From contig JAANYP010002049.1 of the NCBI GenBank assembly GCA_020465985.1, positions 81,006 to 145,005 of the forward strand: a DNA stretch of 64,000 bases, written 5' to 3'. Position 1 is the stretch's first letter. Every line of letters begins with the position of its first letter. This DNA comes from Centrapalus pauciflorus (lineage: Eukaryota; Streptophyta; Magnoliopsida; Asterales; Asteraceae). The translations under genes and the position numbers were made by a program. Under the pieces are notes generated by a model. That model saw only the letters and a list, made by a program, of their open reading frames with translations. It was not told the origin of the DNA and did not search any database. Positions 11,471-20,629 of the stretch are shown piece after piece.

Positions 11471-12215
11471 ATGGGGATAGAGCGTTTAATCAAAAGCATA
11501 ATATGGTCGTGTCACCAGATCGTGAGCTTCCTGAAGCTCAGGAATTTCGCCAGATGGTGGACTTTTTGGCTACTTCGAGGGTATCATATGTCCTTTCGCA
11601 CAATGTGCAGATCGTGCTGCCTTACGTAAGGCGATTTTGGGATCATCTGCAGTTTGACTGTACAGTAACTCCGACAGTATTGAGGACCAGAATAGCCGGG
11701 CAGCCCCTTGTGTTTTCCACCGATATGTTGCGCAGGGTTTTGCAGCTGGGATCAGCAGAGCAGGAAGCTAGGCCTATTGACTTCCCGTTGGAAGTAAGGC
11801 AAGAAGCATTCTTGAGGATGGGGTATGGCCTTGATGTAGCTAAGGCATCGTACATGAAGAGTGGTTTAATAGAGCAATGGAGGTAGATGCACATGTCTTC
11901 ATGGTGTGTTTTGCTCCAAAGAAAGCCGGATTTTACTATATCGTGTCGAAGATGCAATCGGCGATGATAGCATTGGTCTATAACCAAAGGTTCAGTTACT
12001 CCGAGATGTTCTTTGTGGGGTTCGTTCACCAAATAACAGCTCCAGGAAGAGAAATGTTTTTGATGTATCCTAGGTTTGTTATGATGCTAATCAGACACTT
12101 TTTGCCCAACCTGCCCCAATTACTAGAAATTCAGAATGTTGCTGTGATCGACAAGCGGATTTTTGCAGATTATCAATGCACAATGCCCATAGGGGTGAAC
12201 TGGTTAGACCACTAG
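11471..12215 (+). pseudogene. env-like ORF, N-terminal conserved domain (element 1)
   Basis: The sequence after a splice-acceptor-like CAG begins with an ATG (11471), then goes out of frame with the conserved HNMVV motif, apparently by a one-base loss just after the ATG. The frame then runs RQMVDFLATSRVSYVLSH, a conserved FWDHLQF segment, a leucine-rich stretch and GYGLDVAKASY. A further frameshift falls near 11880. After it comes SAMIALVYNQRFSYSEMFFVGF and MYPRFVMMLIRHFLP. This pattern (HNMV, FW..., RF motifs) matches the extra ORF in plant env-like copia elements, often misnamed in plant databases. The function is unknown; I see no signal peptide. Confidence 0.75.
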
Positions 12216-14353
12216 ATGCACCACCTTTTGGTGCTGTAGTAAATCCTGATTTTGAAGCCTCGGAAGGTGCGAACTGGGCTGGGGAAGTTCAAGTACAACA
12301 GTAGCCGCAACAGCAACAGCAAAGGCCTCAACAACAACAAAGAAGGAGGCAGGGAGCTCAAATTAGACAGACTCAGGCTTCAAGGCCTTCAACAAGTCAG
12401 GTGTAGGAGTCAGTGGAAGGAGGTCCTTCAACGGATGCTACGGGTCCTTCAGTTGTAGCCCCCGTAATTGATCCACGGGTGGAGACTTTGGAAGAGATTT
12501 GGTCTCAAGGCTCTCATGCTCAAGAAGAAATTACTACTGAGCTTGTTGGTGATATTTTGGAGCCTCCAACTACTATTGATGATATTATGCAAGAAATAGA
12601 TTATTATCAGCCAGAGGTAGAGGGTCAGGCAGTGATCACCTCTGAGTCGTCATCAGAGGAAGAAGACGAGATCGAGGTAGAGGCACCAAGCGAAGAGATG
12701 GAAGATCCGGCTGTACGAATAAGCAGATACGGATCCAGAATAGTAATTAAAAATCAAGAGGCAGAAAAGAGGAGAGCATCTAGAGACTCTGATGAACATG
12801 ACTCTAATTTCGAGATTGAAGATATAGCTCCGTTGGTCCCTAGGCAAAGGGCGAAAAGGCATAGATTTATGAAGGGAGCTTCGTCTGCTTCTGCTTCTGA
12901 ACCTGAAATTCCATCTGCTCAGCCATCCGTTCAACCATCTATTCCACCACCACCAATCATCCCGTCACCTATAACATCCATTCCATCCACTTCATCCACC
13001 TTCACAGACAACCAAAGGTTTTCAGAACTCAGAAGCAAAGTTAATTTCCACCAAGTCCAGATATTTCAACTTACTAAAGCCGTCGGAGAGCTTCAAGCGC
13101 ATAACGCAAACATTGATAAATAAACTCTAGAATTGAAGACATTCATTACCGATCAGGCTGCAGAGCTCTGAACTATGAGGTCCCACATTGAGCAATTAAT
13201 GAAAAACCTAAAGGCCCAGGGGGGAGACTAGTTGCAGAGAGACTGAAGAGTTGAGAAGGGAAGATGAGGACGGCAATGATCCCGATGCACAAAAAGACAG
13301 TGAGCCAGTAGATTTTTCTTCTACTCAACACGCCGAAGTTCAGGGGGAGCCGAGTCAGTCTGGAGGTGAAGGAGGTGAAGCTAGTCCCTCAAATACTTTT
13401 GAGAGGGAAATGATAGACGCTATGATGGATATTGAGGAAGAAGTGATAGAGTTCGATTTTGAGGATGAGATGGAAGAGTTGGAGGAAGGAGAATTCATAC
13501 CGGAGGACATAGTTGATTGGAGATCAGATGATGAAGTGATAGAAAATGAAGTTGACAATGTCAATGAAGTGATTGTAAACTCACAGCTTATCACGGAGCT
13601 ATATGTCCAAGACAATCACAATGTGACTGATATTGACGAGATCAAACTAGCCTCGGTAGAAGATTCTGAACATGAAGAAGTTGAGAAAGAGCCGTCTAGG
13701 GCTGAATTGATGAATCTATGGTTCAGGAAGGAAGAAAAGAAGACAGAGCCGAAGATGAAGAGAAGAATGAGAGTTCCGGGCTCCGAAAATCTATCTGGTG
13801 GAATTATGAGCTGGTTCTTTGACAGAGAATTGCAGCTATTCATATTGAAAAGGAGAGATGGACTTCAATACCTAAGGCGGACGCTTAGAGTTTTTAATAC
13901 ATTGCCGAAGGTTGAAGTAAAGGAGTTGGCGTGGAAAGAGCTAATTAATATTGGTGACGACCCGTATGCTGAAGTGATTGCGAAGATTATCCGAAAAGAG
14001 GGTCGGTCAGGTAAATTTGAAAGGCTCAAGTCGAGGACCGGAAAGAGAGTGGAGGATGAAACTAGATTCGATCCACATACAGGTAGGGCATGGGCCAGAA
14101 TGGTGTACAAACCTGTAAGATGTTTGAAGAAGGTGCGAAATCGATGCCACAAGATGTTTTAAATAACATGAAGTGGTGGTATATCGATAATGAAACTGTT
14201 GAAGCTGTAATGGAAGATACACAAGACAAAGTTATTTTGAGAGTGTATGATCCACTGCACTTAATAAACCTATCTAAGGACGACATGAAGAAGCTACATG
14301 ATCAGCCTATTTTCTTTCACGAAGGATGGAGATCTGAAGCCAGGAAGTTCTAG
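12216..14353 (+). pseudogene. env-like ORF, low-complexity middle and acidic/basic C-terminal domain (element 1)
   Basis: The middle is rich in Gln, Ser and Pro, with a short coiled-coil-like stretch near 13020-13120. After stops near 13121 and 13229 a long frame (13251-14162) begins strongly acidic (EEEVIEFDFEDEMEELEEG near 13434). It then becomes basic and ordered (KKTEPKMKRRMRVPGSENL and following). A frameshift near 14100 leads into 14090-14353. The same layout occurs in the C-terminal env-like sequences of elements 2, 3 and 4. The role is unknown. The stops and frameshifts make it a pseudogene. Confidence 0.6.
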
Positions 14354-14443
14354 AAGATAGTGAGAATATGTATAGATATAGGTCTATTTGCAGGAAGTAG
14401 TCTACAAGGTCCAAGTTCTTAGTCAAAATGTAAATAATTAGAA

Positions 14444-14490
14444 GCTATCGTCAAGGGGGAGTCTGTTAGTACACCCTGTGTGACGATAGC
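14444..14490 (+). promoter_or_regulatory. Terminal polypurine tract framed by an inverted repeat (element 1)
   Basis: Arms GCTATCGTC (14444-14452) and GACGATAGC (14482-14490) are perfectly complementary. They enclose the tract AAGGGGGAG and the first bases of the 3' LTR. A terminal polypurine tract flanked by a precisely placed inverted repeat is a published Sirevirus feature. Confidence 0.85.
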
Positions 14491-14947
14491 AGTCTAAGTT
14501 TTGATAGCATTTTGTGTAAGTCAAGTAACTTGGTATTTTATTGAATATTGAATAGTGTTTGATATATGTGATTATGTGTGTTTGATATTGGTTGTTTGTA
14601 TGTTTGAACTTGATGTAATGTATTACAAGAATTTCAAACATAAAGTTCAAAGATAAATTCAAACATAAGTTAAAACATAAGTTCAAATATAAGTTAGATA
14701 TATGAGGTTCGAAATTGAGGTAAATTCGAATTTGTCAAAGAGGACAAATTCGAATGGGCCTTGGGCCTGATTCGAATTTGTCCTAGACGAATCTGTCAGT
14801 ATAATTAAGAGTTAATTCGATTAATTATTAGACTTTTGCAGACGTTTAGCAGAGCGATTAGCAAAGGCGATCTCGAACTTGCAAGTTTCAAGAGAGTTGT
14901 TTCGGAGAGAATCATCAAGTAGCAGCGTTCTAAGTCGTTCGTCTAAC
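14464..14947 (+). repeat. 3' LTR of element 1
   Basis: It starts TGTTAGTACACC right after the polypurine tract. The end is taken at CTAACA (14942-14947), the inverted match of its start, giving 484 bp. A longer LTR cannot be excluded. It holds TTCGAA boxes, including a perfect 15-bp inverted repeat (14741-14755 and 14770-14784). Confidence 0.65.
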
Positions 14948-15549
14948 ACCGTGGTAGACTCCGTGTTTCCGTGTATGTGATCTTACCGTCAAGCCGCTAA
15001 CGAGGATTCCGCACTCGTTGGACGGTGTCGCGTCGAGATAGATCCGTAGAGTCAAGACCTTACAAATTAAGTTGGTGAGTTACTTATGTGTTTCAATTAA
15101 TAATTGTTACCGTGATAACTAAAGTTCAATTGTTACTTTAATATATAGCATTGTTTTAATAATGTAACAAAAATAAATCATTTAAGTAGAAATATAGATT
15201 CAATTATTATTAACGAAGTAAATCTTTGACAAATAAATTGAAATTTATCGATTTAATCCCGAAACATTAATTAAAGTTAATAGAAAGCGTACTTAGTAAA
15301 ATATAGAGTTAATGATATTGACAAAAAGGCAATGTACTATAATATCAGGTCGTTAGTAGTTCGACTGAGGCATGTGGATTCTATAAGTGATTTTAGCTGT
15401 TAGCGGGTATACGCTTGGCGCGTACAGATTGTAGGCGCTGTGAGTACATATTGAAAAAAACCTACAGTCTTTCATTGATTTATCGATTAAGTCATTGGAC
15501 TTTTTTCCAACTGTTTAAGTCACTTAACTAATTTTGTCTTTTCTAAACC
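14948..15549. other. AT-rich flank and probable promoter region of the GRF gene
   Basis: No coding frame is present. The first 100-200 bases could still belong to the LTR of element 1. The rest lies directly upstream of the GRF gene TATA box. Confidence 0.4.
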
Positions 15550-15557
15550 TATATAAA
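15550..15557 (+). promoter_or_regulatory. TATA box of the GRF zinc-finger gene
   Basis: CCTATATAAATGA lies about 100 nt upstream of the start codon. That is a normal distance for a short plant 5' leader. Confidence 0.55.
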
Positions 15558-15656
15558 TGACCTACACATGAGGTTATTTAACCTATACAACTGGGAACCA
15601 TCTTTCTTCATTAACATTGTCGCGGTCTTCAAAAACATTCATACTCTTGGTCTTCA

Positions 15657-15809
15657 ATGTCTTCTTCTTCAAACTTGATGTACAGATCGAGTAATGTGAG
15701 TGATGAAAAAAAAGTATGTTGGTGTGGACAGTCCCCTTTGTTGGAATCGACGGTTTCATGGACAAAGGACAATCCAAGAAGAAGATTTTATGGTTGCCCT
15801 AAGTATAAG
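15657..15809 (+). CDS. GRF-type zinc-finger protein, exon 1
   Basis: Exon 1 encodes 51 residues from an ATG in a Ser-rich start. It holds the first half of a GRF zinc finger: VCWCGQSPLL, then SWTKDNPRRRFYGCPKYK. That gives the CxC pair, the Trp and the RRxFYGC motif. The exon ends exactly at a GT donor (AAG|GTAAAT). The second half of the finger is at 42220, on the far side of a 26.3-kb insertion. GRF fingers bind single-stranded nucleic acid in several proteins; in plants many are small proteins of unknown role, often with a C-terminal membrane anchor. Without the insertion the gene would be a compact two-exon gene. Whether it is still spliced is unknown. Confidence 0.85.
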
Positions 15810-15829
15810 GTAAATTTTCTTGATTAGTT

Positions 15830-15834
15830 GAAAT
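15830..15834. repeat. Target-site duplication GAAAT, left copy (element 2)
   Basis: GAAAT directly precedes TGTTATTCC. The matching copy follows the other LTR end at 42171-42175. It defines the insertion point in the GRF intron. Confidence 0.9.
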
Positions 15835-15897
15835 TGTTATTCCTATATTTTTCAATCAACAATTAAGCACAAACAATTAAGAACAAGATTAGAAATA
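15835..15897 (-). repeat. 3' LTR fragment of element 2
   Basis: It matches the first 60-odd bases at the corresponding edge of the 5' LTR (from 41882), with only a few differences. It breaks off at the 8-base string TAGAAATA, where element 3 LTR sequence takes over. Confidence 0.88.
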
Positions 15898-15985
15898 AAC
15901 TAACTAGAAAATAAATACAAGACTAAACATTAACTAAATAATTAATAAATAATAGATTCACATGATCGAGATTTAATATCTAACA
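15898..15985 (-). repeat. Truncated 3' LTR of element 3
   Basis: It corresponds to the U3 end of the 5' LTR (28964-29051) and ends with TAACA next to the polypurine tract. The remaining 250 bases or so of this LTR are deleted. Confidence 0.88.
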
Positions 15986-16010
15986 ATCTCCCCCTTTTCG
16001 ATCAATGTGG
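15959..16010 (-). promoter_or_regulatory. Polypurine tract with flanking inverted repeat (element 3)
   Basis: On the minus strand the tract is AAAAGGGGGAGAT. It lies between CCACATTGATCGA (15998-16010) and TCGATCATGTG (15959-15969, inside the LTR). The arms pair with one bulged base. Confidence 0.85.
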
Positions 16011-16169
16011 AGGTCCTGAAACTCTTGCATGGTAAGTTGATTCACGGAGCCCAAGGATAAAATCGAATCGTCTAATCACTTGTCTCATGTGTAGCCGTTC
16101 GTTCAGGTATTCAATGCCGCTGAGGGTATCCTGAATTTCCTTCGGTGAGCATCTAAATTCTGGATCTGG

Positions 16170-17456
16170 TTAAGCATCATATTCTTGAACTTTTCGTGAA
16201 AGCACGGCTCTAAGCATTCTGATAGTACCGTCGGAATAACAAAGGAGATCCTCAAAGCGCATGAATCTCTTGTAACCTTTCCGGTTCACATATATAACAC
16301 CCGGGCCTCCTCTGAAGATGACTCTGTAAGCAAGATGGTGGGCGAGAAAAAAGCTATCTTGCTCAGGTGCTCGTAGTCCAACTTTAACCAGCGCACTCTC
16401 TATAGCCATTGGAAAATCTCTAAGGCACATGATAATAGAGCGGCGGTTCATACTTCTAATGAGAGCACCTACGGCAGTCATGTGAGACAGACGCTTTTTA
16501 ATTCGATGTTTCAATCGGTAATGCAAAAATTCAACGTCATCCAAAATTATGAAGTCCAGGTGATTTTCGAAGAACTCCTCAACTGTGCCATCTTATCTCT
16601 CTACCTGAAAGGCAGGATAGAATAATTTTGCTCTCTTGCACATGATGATGGTCAGGAGTCTTTTTATCTTTCATTTAGAAAGTTTGGACCTCCTTTCCCT
16701 GAGCATTAATTGATTGTATTCGACCTGTTCAACTTTGGAAACATTTGTGAGTTCCATGAGTAAGCGTCTGCTGAAAGATCTTGGCTTCTTTCTGAACACC
16801 ATCTTATATAGTTCTTCCAGGAACGGATTCTGGAACTGCTCCAAAGGAAACATTTGTAGAAATTATTTGACGCCCTGAACGGGGGGTTCTTCTATTTCTG
16901 ATGATTTAGTTTCTAGTAATTTGAAGATTTTCCCACTCCGTTCTTGTCTTAATTCCTCTTTCAACTCAGGTGGTAGAGTGTATAGCTCACCTTTTGAATA
17001 CCACCCCACCCAATATAGATAACCTATGTCATAAATACCGGGTTCTGTAGGAGACTCATCAAAGCTATCTACACTTCTGGTTTCTGAAGGTCCTGGTTGT
17101 TGGGTTTGTTTGACTTGGGGAGGACTTTGAGTTCTTTGCAGGCTTTGGACAAAGTGGTATTCTTTTAGTGATGAGGGAGCTTGGATGGAGGATAATATTT
17201 CTTGTTGTGGAGCTGGGGGTGGAGAGTTTAGGAATTCAAAGGAAGATGAGGATTGTTGTGGTGATTCGGGCTCAGGATTAGGTATGATTAAGGGTTGGTT
17301 GTCATCAGTATCAGAGTCTGAGTCAGACACCAATATGATTTCAACCTTTTCGTGTAAGGGTTCGAACTCTAGCATGGTTGTCATCGGATGCAATAGAGCT
17401 GGACCCTTAAACATTGGCTCGTCTTCTATCATTAAGTACTCCTGAGCCTCGAGCAT
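16170..17456 (-). pseudogene. env-like ORF, C-terminal part (element 3)
   Basis: The frame starts near 17456 with an acidic-Pro-Ser region. This contains a hydrophobic tetrad followed by alternating Ser/Asp (IILVSDSDSDTDD, 17339-17301). A conserved segment follows (YWVGWYSKGELYTLPPEL), then EEPPVQGV, a stop at 16863 and further stops near 16670 and 16590. The ordered domain comes last: FHLD-like residues, SMNRRSIIMCLRDFPMAIE and LAHHLAYRVIFRGGPGVIYV, to a stop at 16170. Element 4 has the same protein up to GVIF and then a different tail. The role is unknown. Confidence 0.65.
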
Positions 17457-17580
17457 CTTATCCCCTGACCCCTAAACCTCTGTATTTTATGATTCTGCTC
17501 CCCTTACGATCAACATAAGGTCCTCAGACTAAGTCTTTTGGTGCTTTTCCCCCTCATGGCGATCAGGGTCGTCCTTAGCG
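17457..17580 (-). other. Gap between the two env-like blocks of element 3
   Basis: It contains a short polypurine-like tract (GAGGGGGAAAAG on the minus strand, near 17540-17555) and stops in all frames. The corresponding stretch of element 4 has GAGGGGGAG near 55908. Extra polypurine copies are a Sirevirus trait. Confidence 0.5.
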
Positions 17581-19310
17581 TCATGCTTCTCGAATCATCA
17601 TTTTGACTGATCGGGTCCCTGGTGGAGGCACATCTTCGGAAGCGACACCCTTACCCTTAATTAGTGATAGAAGGGCGGTATGACGTTCTTCGGCAGCCTC
17701 CTTGTGGGTGTCCAGGGCAGCCTGGGTACCAACCCCGGCAGCACGTAGAGCTGCCGTTAACATCTCTAAGTTTATTTTGAGATGGCCTGAAGTGGATGGC
17801 ATAGATGGAGCCACATCAGGTCTTCCTTTTGTCATTTCTGGCTCCACAATGGGATGCGCAGATTTAGAAGTTTGAGGAGCCGCCACGGAGGCCGCTCGTT
17901 GATGGGACGCTACGAAGGCGTCGTGCAATCTGTGTGGGGGTGGGGAGTAAATCTTGGGAGAAAGATGTTCGGTCACATGTGGCGGAGTGTGACCACGTTC
18001 AACACCACGGCTCTCCGAATGAGAGTGTGATGGCATGCGTGGTAGATCCTCGTGGAATGAAGTAGCACCCTGTTGAGAGGATGCTAAGTGGGTGGTTGGG
18101 GTGAGTTCGACCAACGGACTAATGGTCTGAAAGTCGGTTGTCCGACTGATTGGGATGCTGTCACCATCGGATGTTACTTCAATACCTCTTACAACAGAGA
18201 CGGTTCTTTCAGAATCCGCCGTCTCTGCTGCCTCACCTGCTCCTTCCTCTCTCACACGCACAAGCTCTCGCTCACCAAACCCCAAAGATTGTTCAACCTC
18301 CGCCACTTCTCCCTCCTCCTCACTCACTCTAAGCTCACCTTCGGACTGGGTAGGCTCAGTCGGATCTGACCGAGCCTCATCCGAATAGAACTCTCTCATA
18401 TATGCCATAACCCTTTCAAAATTCACTGCCCTTAAAAGAAGGGAAAGTGGGATTGTCATCACCAGCACAAAAGGAGCCCCTTTTAGCAGATTGAGCTTTT
18501 GAATCGCAACTGTGGGGTAGACATCTGCCTCTGGACGTTCGTGTATGTCGTTGTCGTTGTCCATGGCATACTGAAGTATAATTTGTAGGAAACGCTGGAG
18601 AGGGATGTATTTTCGTCCTCGTTTGGTACCCCTCTCCAGATGAACTCTCCTCAACTCTTTGAAGAGGAATGTCGCGTAATCAACGTGTCTGTCATAGGCA
18701 AAGCCAGTGAACATGGCTAGGACTTGAGCGGATGCGGAATCTTGTCAAGCATGCTTGCCGGTGAAGCACTTGTTGATTACGTCAAAAAGAATCCTCCAGT
18801 GAGCCTGGAGATTCTTGGTCTTGAAATCTGAAGGTTTGGTGAGTGGACCGTCATAACCCAAGGTTTGAATTTCATTTACAGTTTCTTGGAGGGAAGGAAT
18901 GGGGGCAAAGTGAAGGCGATCCAGGGAATAGGCTTCAGCAGGTAGGTGAAGGATATGGCGTATGGCTGCGGTGGTTATCTTGACCAGGACTTAGTCCATG
19001 GTGGTGGTGAAGTGTGGTTCTGCATTGACGAAAAATTTCAACCGATTCCAAAATTGTTGCAGGTAGATTTGGGGAACGGAGATGGCTGTAGAAAGTGAGT
19101 AGTAGATTGGGTGGTTTGTCAGGATGTCGAAGGCTAGTGTTTCGAGATCTCGGGTAAGAATAGACACGTCAAGCTGCCAATTAGGTGGCATGAATTCAAC
19201 GAATTCAGCTTGGGGAAGAATAGATTCTTCGGGTAATTGGGCATTGTTTTTGGGAATGGGGGGATGGGGTATGGTAAGTATGACTGCAGGTTCAATGTTT
19301 CCTGTAAAGG
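17581..19310 (-). pseudogene. env-like ORF, N-terminal conserved domain (element 3)
   Basis: It begins after the acceptor-like CACCTTTACAG; no ATG remains there (GAAACATTGAACC). The conserved domain reads NWQLDVSILTRD, YLQQFWNRLKFF, RHILHLPAEAY, IQTLGYDGPL and HWRILFDVINKCF. It then continues as GFAYDRHVDYATFLFKELRR, GTKRGRKYIPLQRFLQIILQ and a Ser/Thr/Glu-rich tail. In-frame stops lie near 18991 and 18750. It is homologous to the extra ORF of elements 1, 2 and 4. It has no convincing transmembrane segment, so the term env-like reflects position rather than proven function. Confidence 0.75.
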
Positions 19311-19411
19311 TGCATCAAAGTTAGAGAAGAAGACTTTAGATGATAAGGCATTGATATGAAGTCTGGATAAGTGTGAAATAGATATTGTCTGATCTGTTTA
19401 AGGCATCGGGT

Positions 19412-19445
19412 CTTTATTAGTAGAATGGAATTCTACTTAATAAAG
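19412..19445 (-). other. Hairpin upstream of env-like ORF (element 3)
   Basis: Arms CTTTATTAGTAGAAT (19412-19426) and the near-complement ATTCTACTTAATAAAG (19430-19445), with one extra T. It corresponds to the perfect hairpin of element 4 at 53890-53922. Confidence 0.7.
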
Positions 19446-19554
19446 TCCACAATGGAAAAATTTAAAAACATATGATAAGTATTTTTGGGTTTTTGATTTA
19501 TAATGAAAATGAAAAAATGGAAAAATTTAAAAAAAAGGTAAGCATTGGATTTCA

Positions 19555-19760
19555 GATGGACCGAATTCAGATGAACAGTACCACCGAATTCGGGTCCAGC
19601 TGAAATTCGGATGAAGAATGATAATGGCATGATATGGTCCGAATTCGGATGAAGTTGTGAAAGTGTATGGTCCGAATTCGGATGGTGATGTGAATACGCA
19701 TGAGGACCGAAATCAGATGTATGTATGCAATGAGATGGAATGGTCCGAATTCGGATGGAT
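19555..19760 (-). repeat. CGAATTCG-centred box array (element 3 spacer)
   Basis: At least seven CCGAATTCGG-like boxes or half-boxes in about 200 bp. They have the symmetric CGG/CCG signature reported for Sirevirus repeated motifs. Confidence 0.75.
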
Positions 19761-19854
19761 GGTTATGGTGGTCTTGGGCGGTGGTATGGGCGTCGGCGGT
19801 GAAGAGAAAGAGAAGAGGAGTATTGAAAACATGAAGAAGGAGGAAGTGGTAGTG

Positions 19855-19880
19855 TTGACCTTTGACCCGCCCTATTTAAA
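19855..19880 (-). promoter_or_regulatory. Candidate internal promoter: TATA box with two W-box cores (element 3)
   Basis: Read on the minus strand: TTTAAATA (19880-19873), then GGGCGGGTCAAAGGTCAA. The two GGTCAA units (19867-19862 and 19860-19855) are W-box cores TTGACC in reverse. Pyrimidine-rich sequence follows. The arrangement is conserved in element 4 at 52776-52802. Confidence 0.5.
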
Positions 19881-20629
19881 GGGAGCGGGTCGGGTCGGTT
19901 TGTAAAGTATCCGCACCCATAAGTTGTTATGGGCCGCCGGATTTCAACAACTACACAAGAAAAATCTTTTGGGCTTTTAGTTAAAAGGAAAAAAAACAAT
20001 CATTTTACAAAAATTTGGCCCATTAAAATACATGTTTTTGTATTTTTCTTTGAAACAACAAAAAATAAGCAATTGCAAAATAAAATATTTTTGAGATTTT
20101 GTTTTAGCAATTAAGTTAAGACAAAATAAAATCAAATAAAGTAAAAATGAAATGTTTTTGGAATTTTGACAAATTTAAACAAATTAAATCTTTATGGGAT
20201 TTTCTGACCTATTAAATTAAACTTTAAAATCTAAAAATTAACCAACCTAAAATTTAAAAAATTAACTAAAAGTAATAATAATAAAAATAAAAGGAACAAA
20301 GAATTATAAAAATTAACATCCTAACTATACTCCCCCTCAAATAAAAACACCGCTTCTCTTCTTTTATCATTTTTAGGTTAAATCCTTGAACCTATTTAGC
20401 CTTAAAGATACAGACAAACCTGGATTATATTTGCGTCTCACTCAGTGATGAACAATTCACATAGCGATTTGTCAGGATCATTAATTATTAAAGATGGACA
20501 TAGATAAGGAAATATTGAGTTTTAATTTTGTGACATAATCCTTAAATTTAAATAACCGATATTTTCTAAAATTAATGAATTTCAAACATAATAGTTTGAA
20601 ATAGAATTACTTAAGACAATATCGCATAT

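Larger units (their letters stand above)
6502..14947 (+). mobile_element. Element 1: decayed env-containing Sirevirus-like Ty1/copia element, 5' end lost
   Basis: The order on the plus strand is partial gag, protease, integrase, reverse transcriptase, RNase H, a 1.6-kb spacer, env-like ORF, polypurine tract and 3' LTR. The protease-integrase-RT order is diagnostic of Ty1/copia. The 5' LTR, primer site and N-terminal gag are absent. The element starts abruptly next to the Gypsy-type LTR. The right end is taken as CTAACA at 14947, mirroring the TGTTAG start at 14464, but no target duplication can be tested because the left end is lost. Confidence 0.85.
19446..20629 (-). other. pol-env spacer of element 3
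   Basis: Non-coding. It holds an array of ATCCGAATTCGGAC-type boxes (about 19555-19760), a TATA box with two W-box cores (19855-19880), AT-rich low-complexity sequence, and a polypurine tract (TTGAGGGGGAGTAT on the minus strand, near 20331) 300 nt after pol. Confidence 0.7.

Noticed and set aside
15657..15809. GRF exon as part of a transposase gene
   Set aside because: GRF fingers do occur near plant transposons, but no transposase domain adjoins it and the two-exon structure matches small plant GRF proteins.
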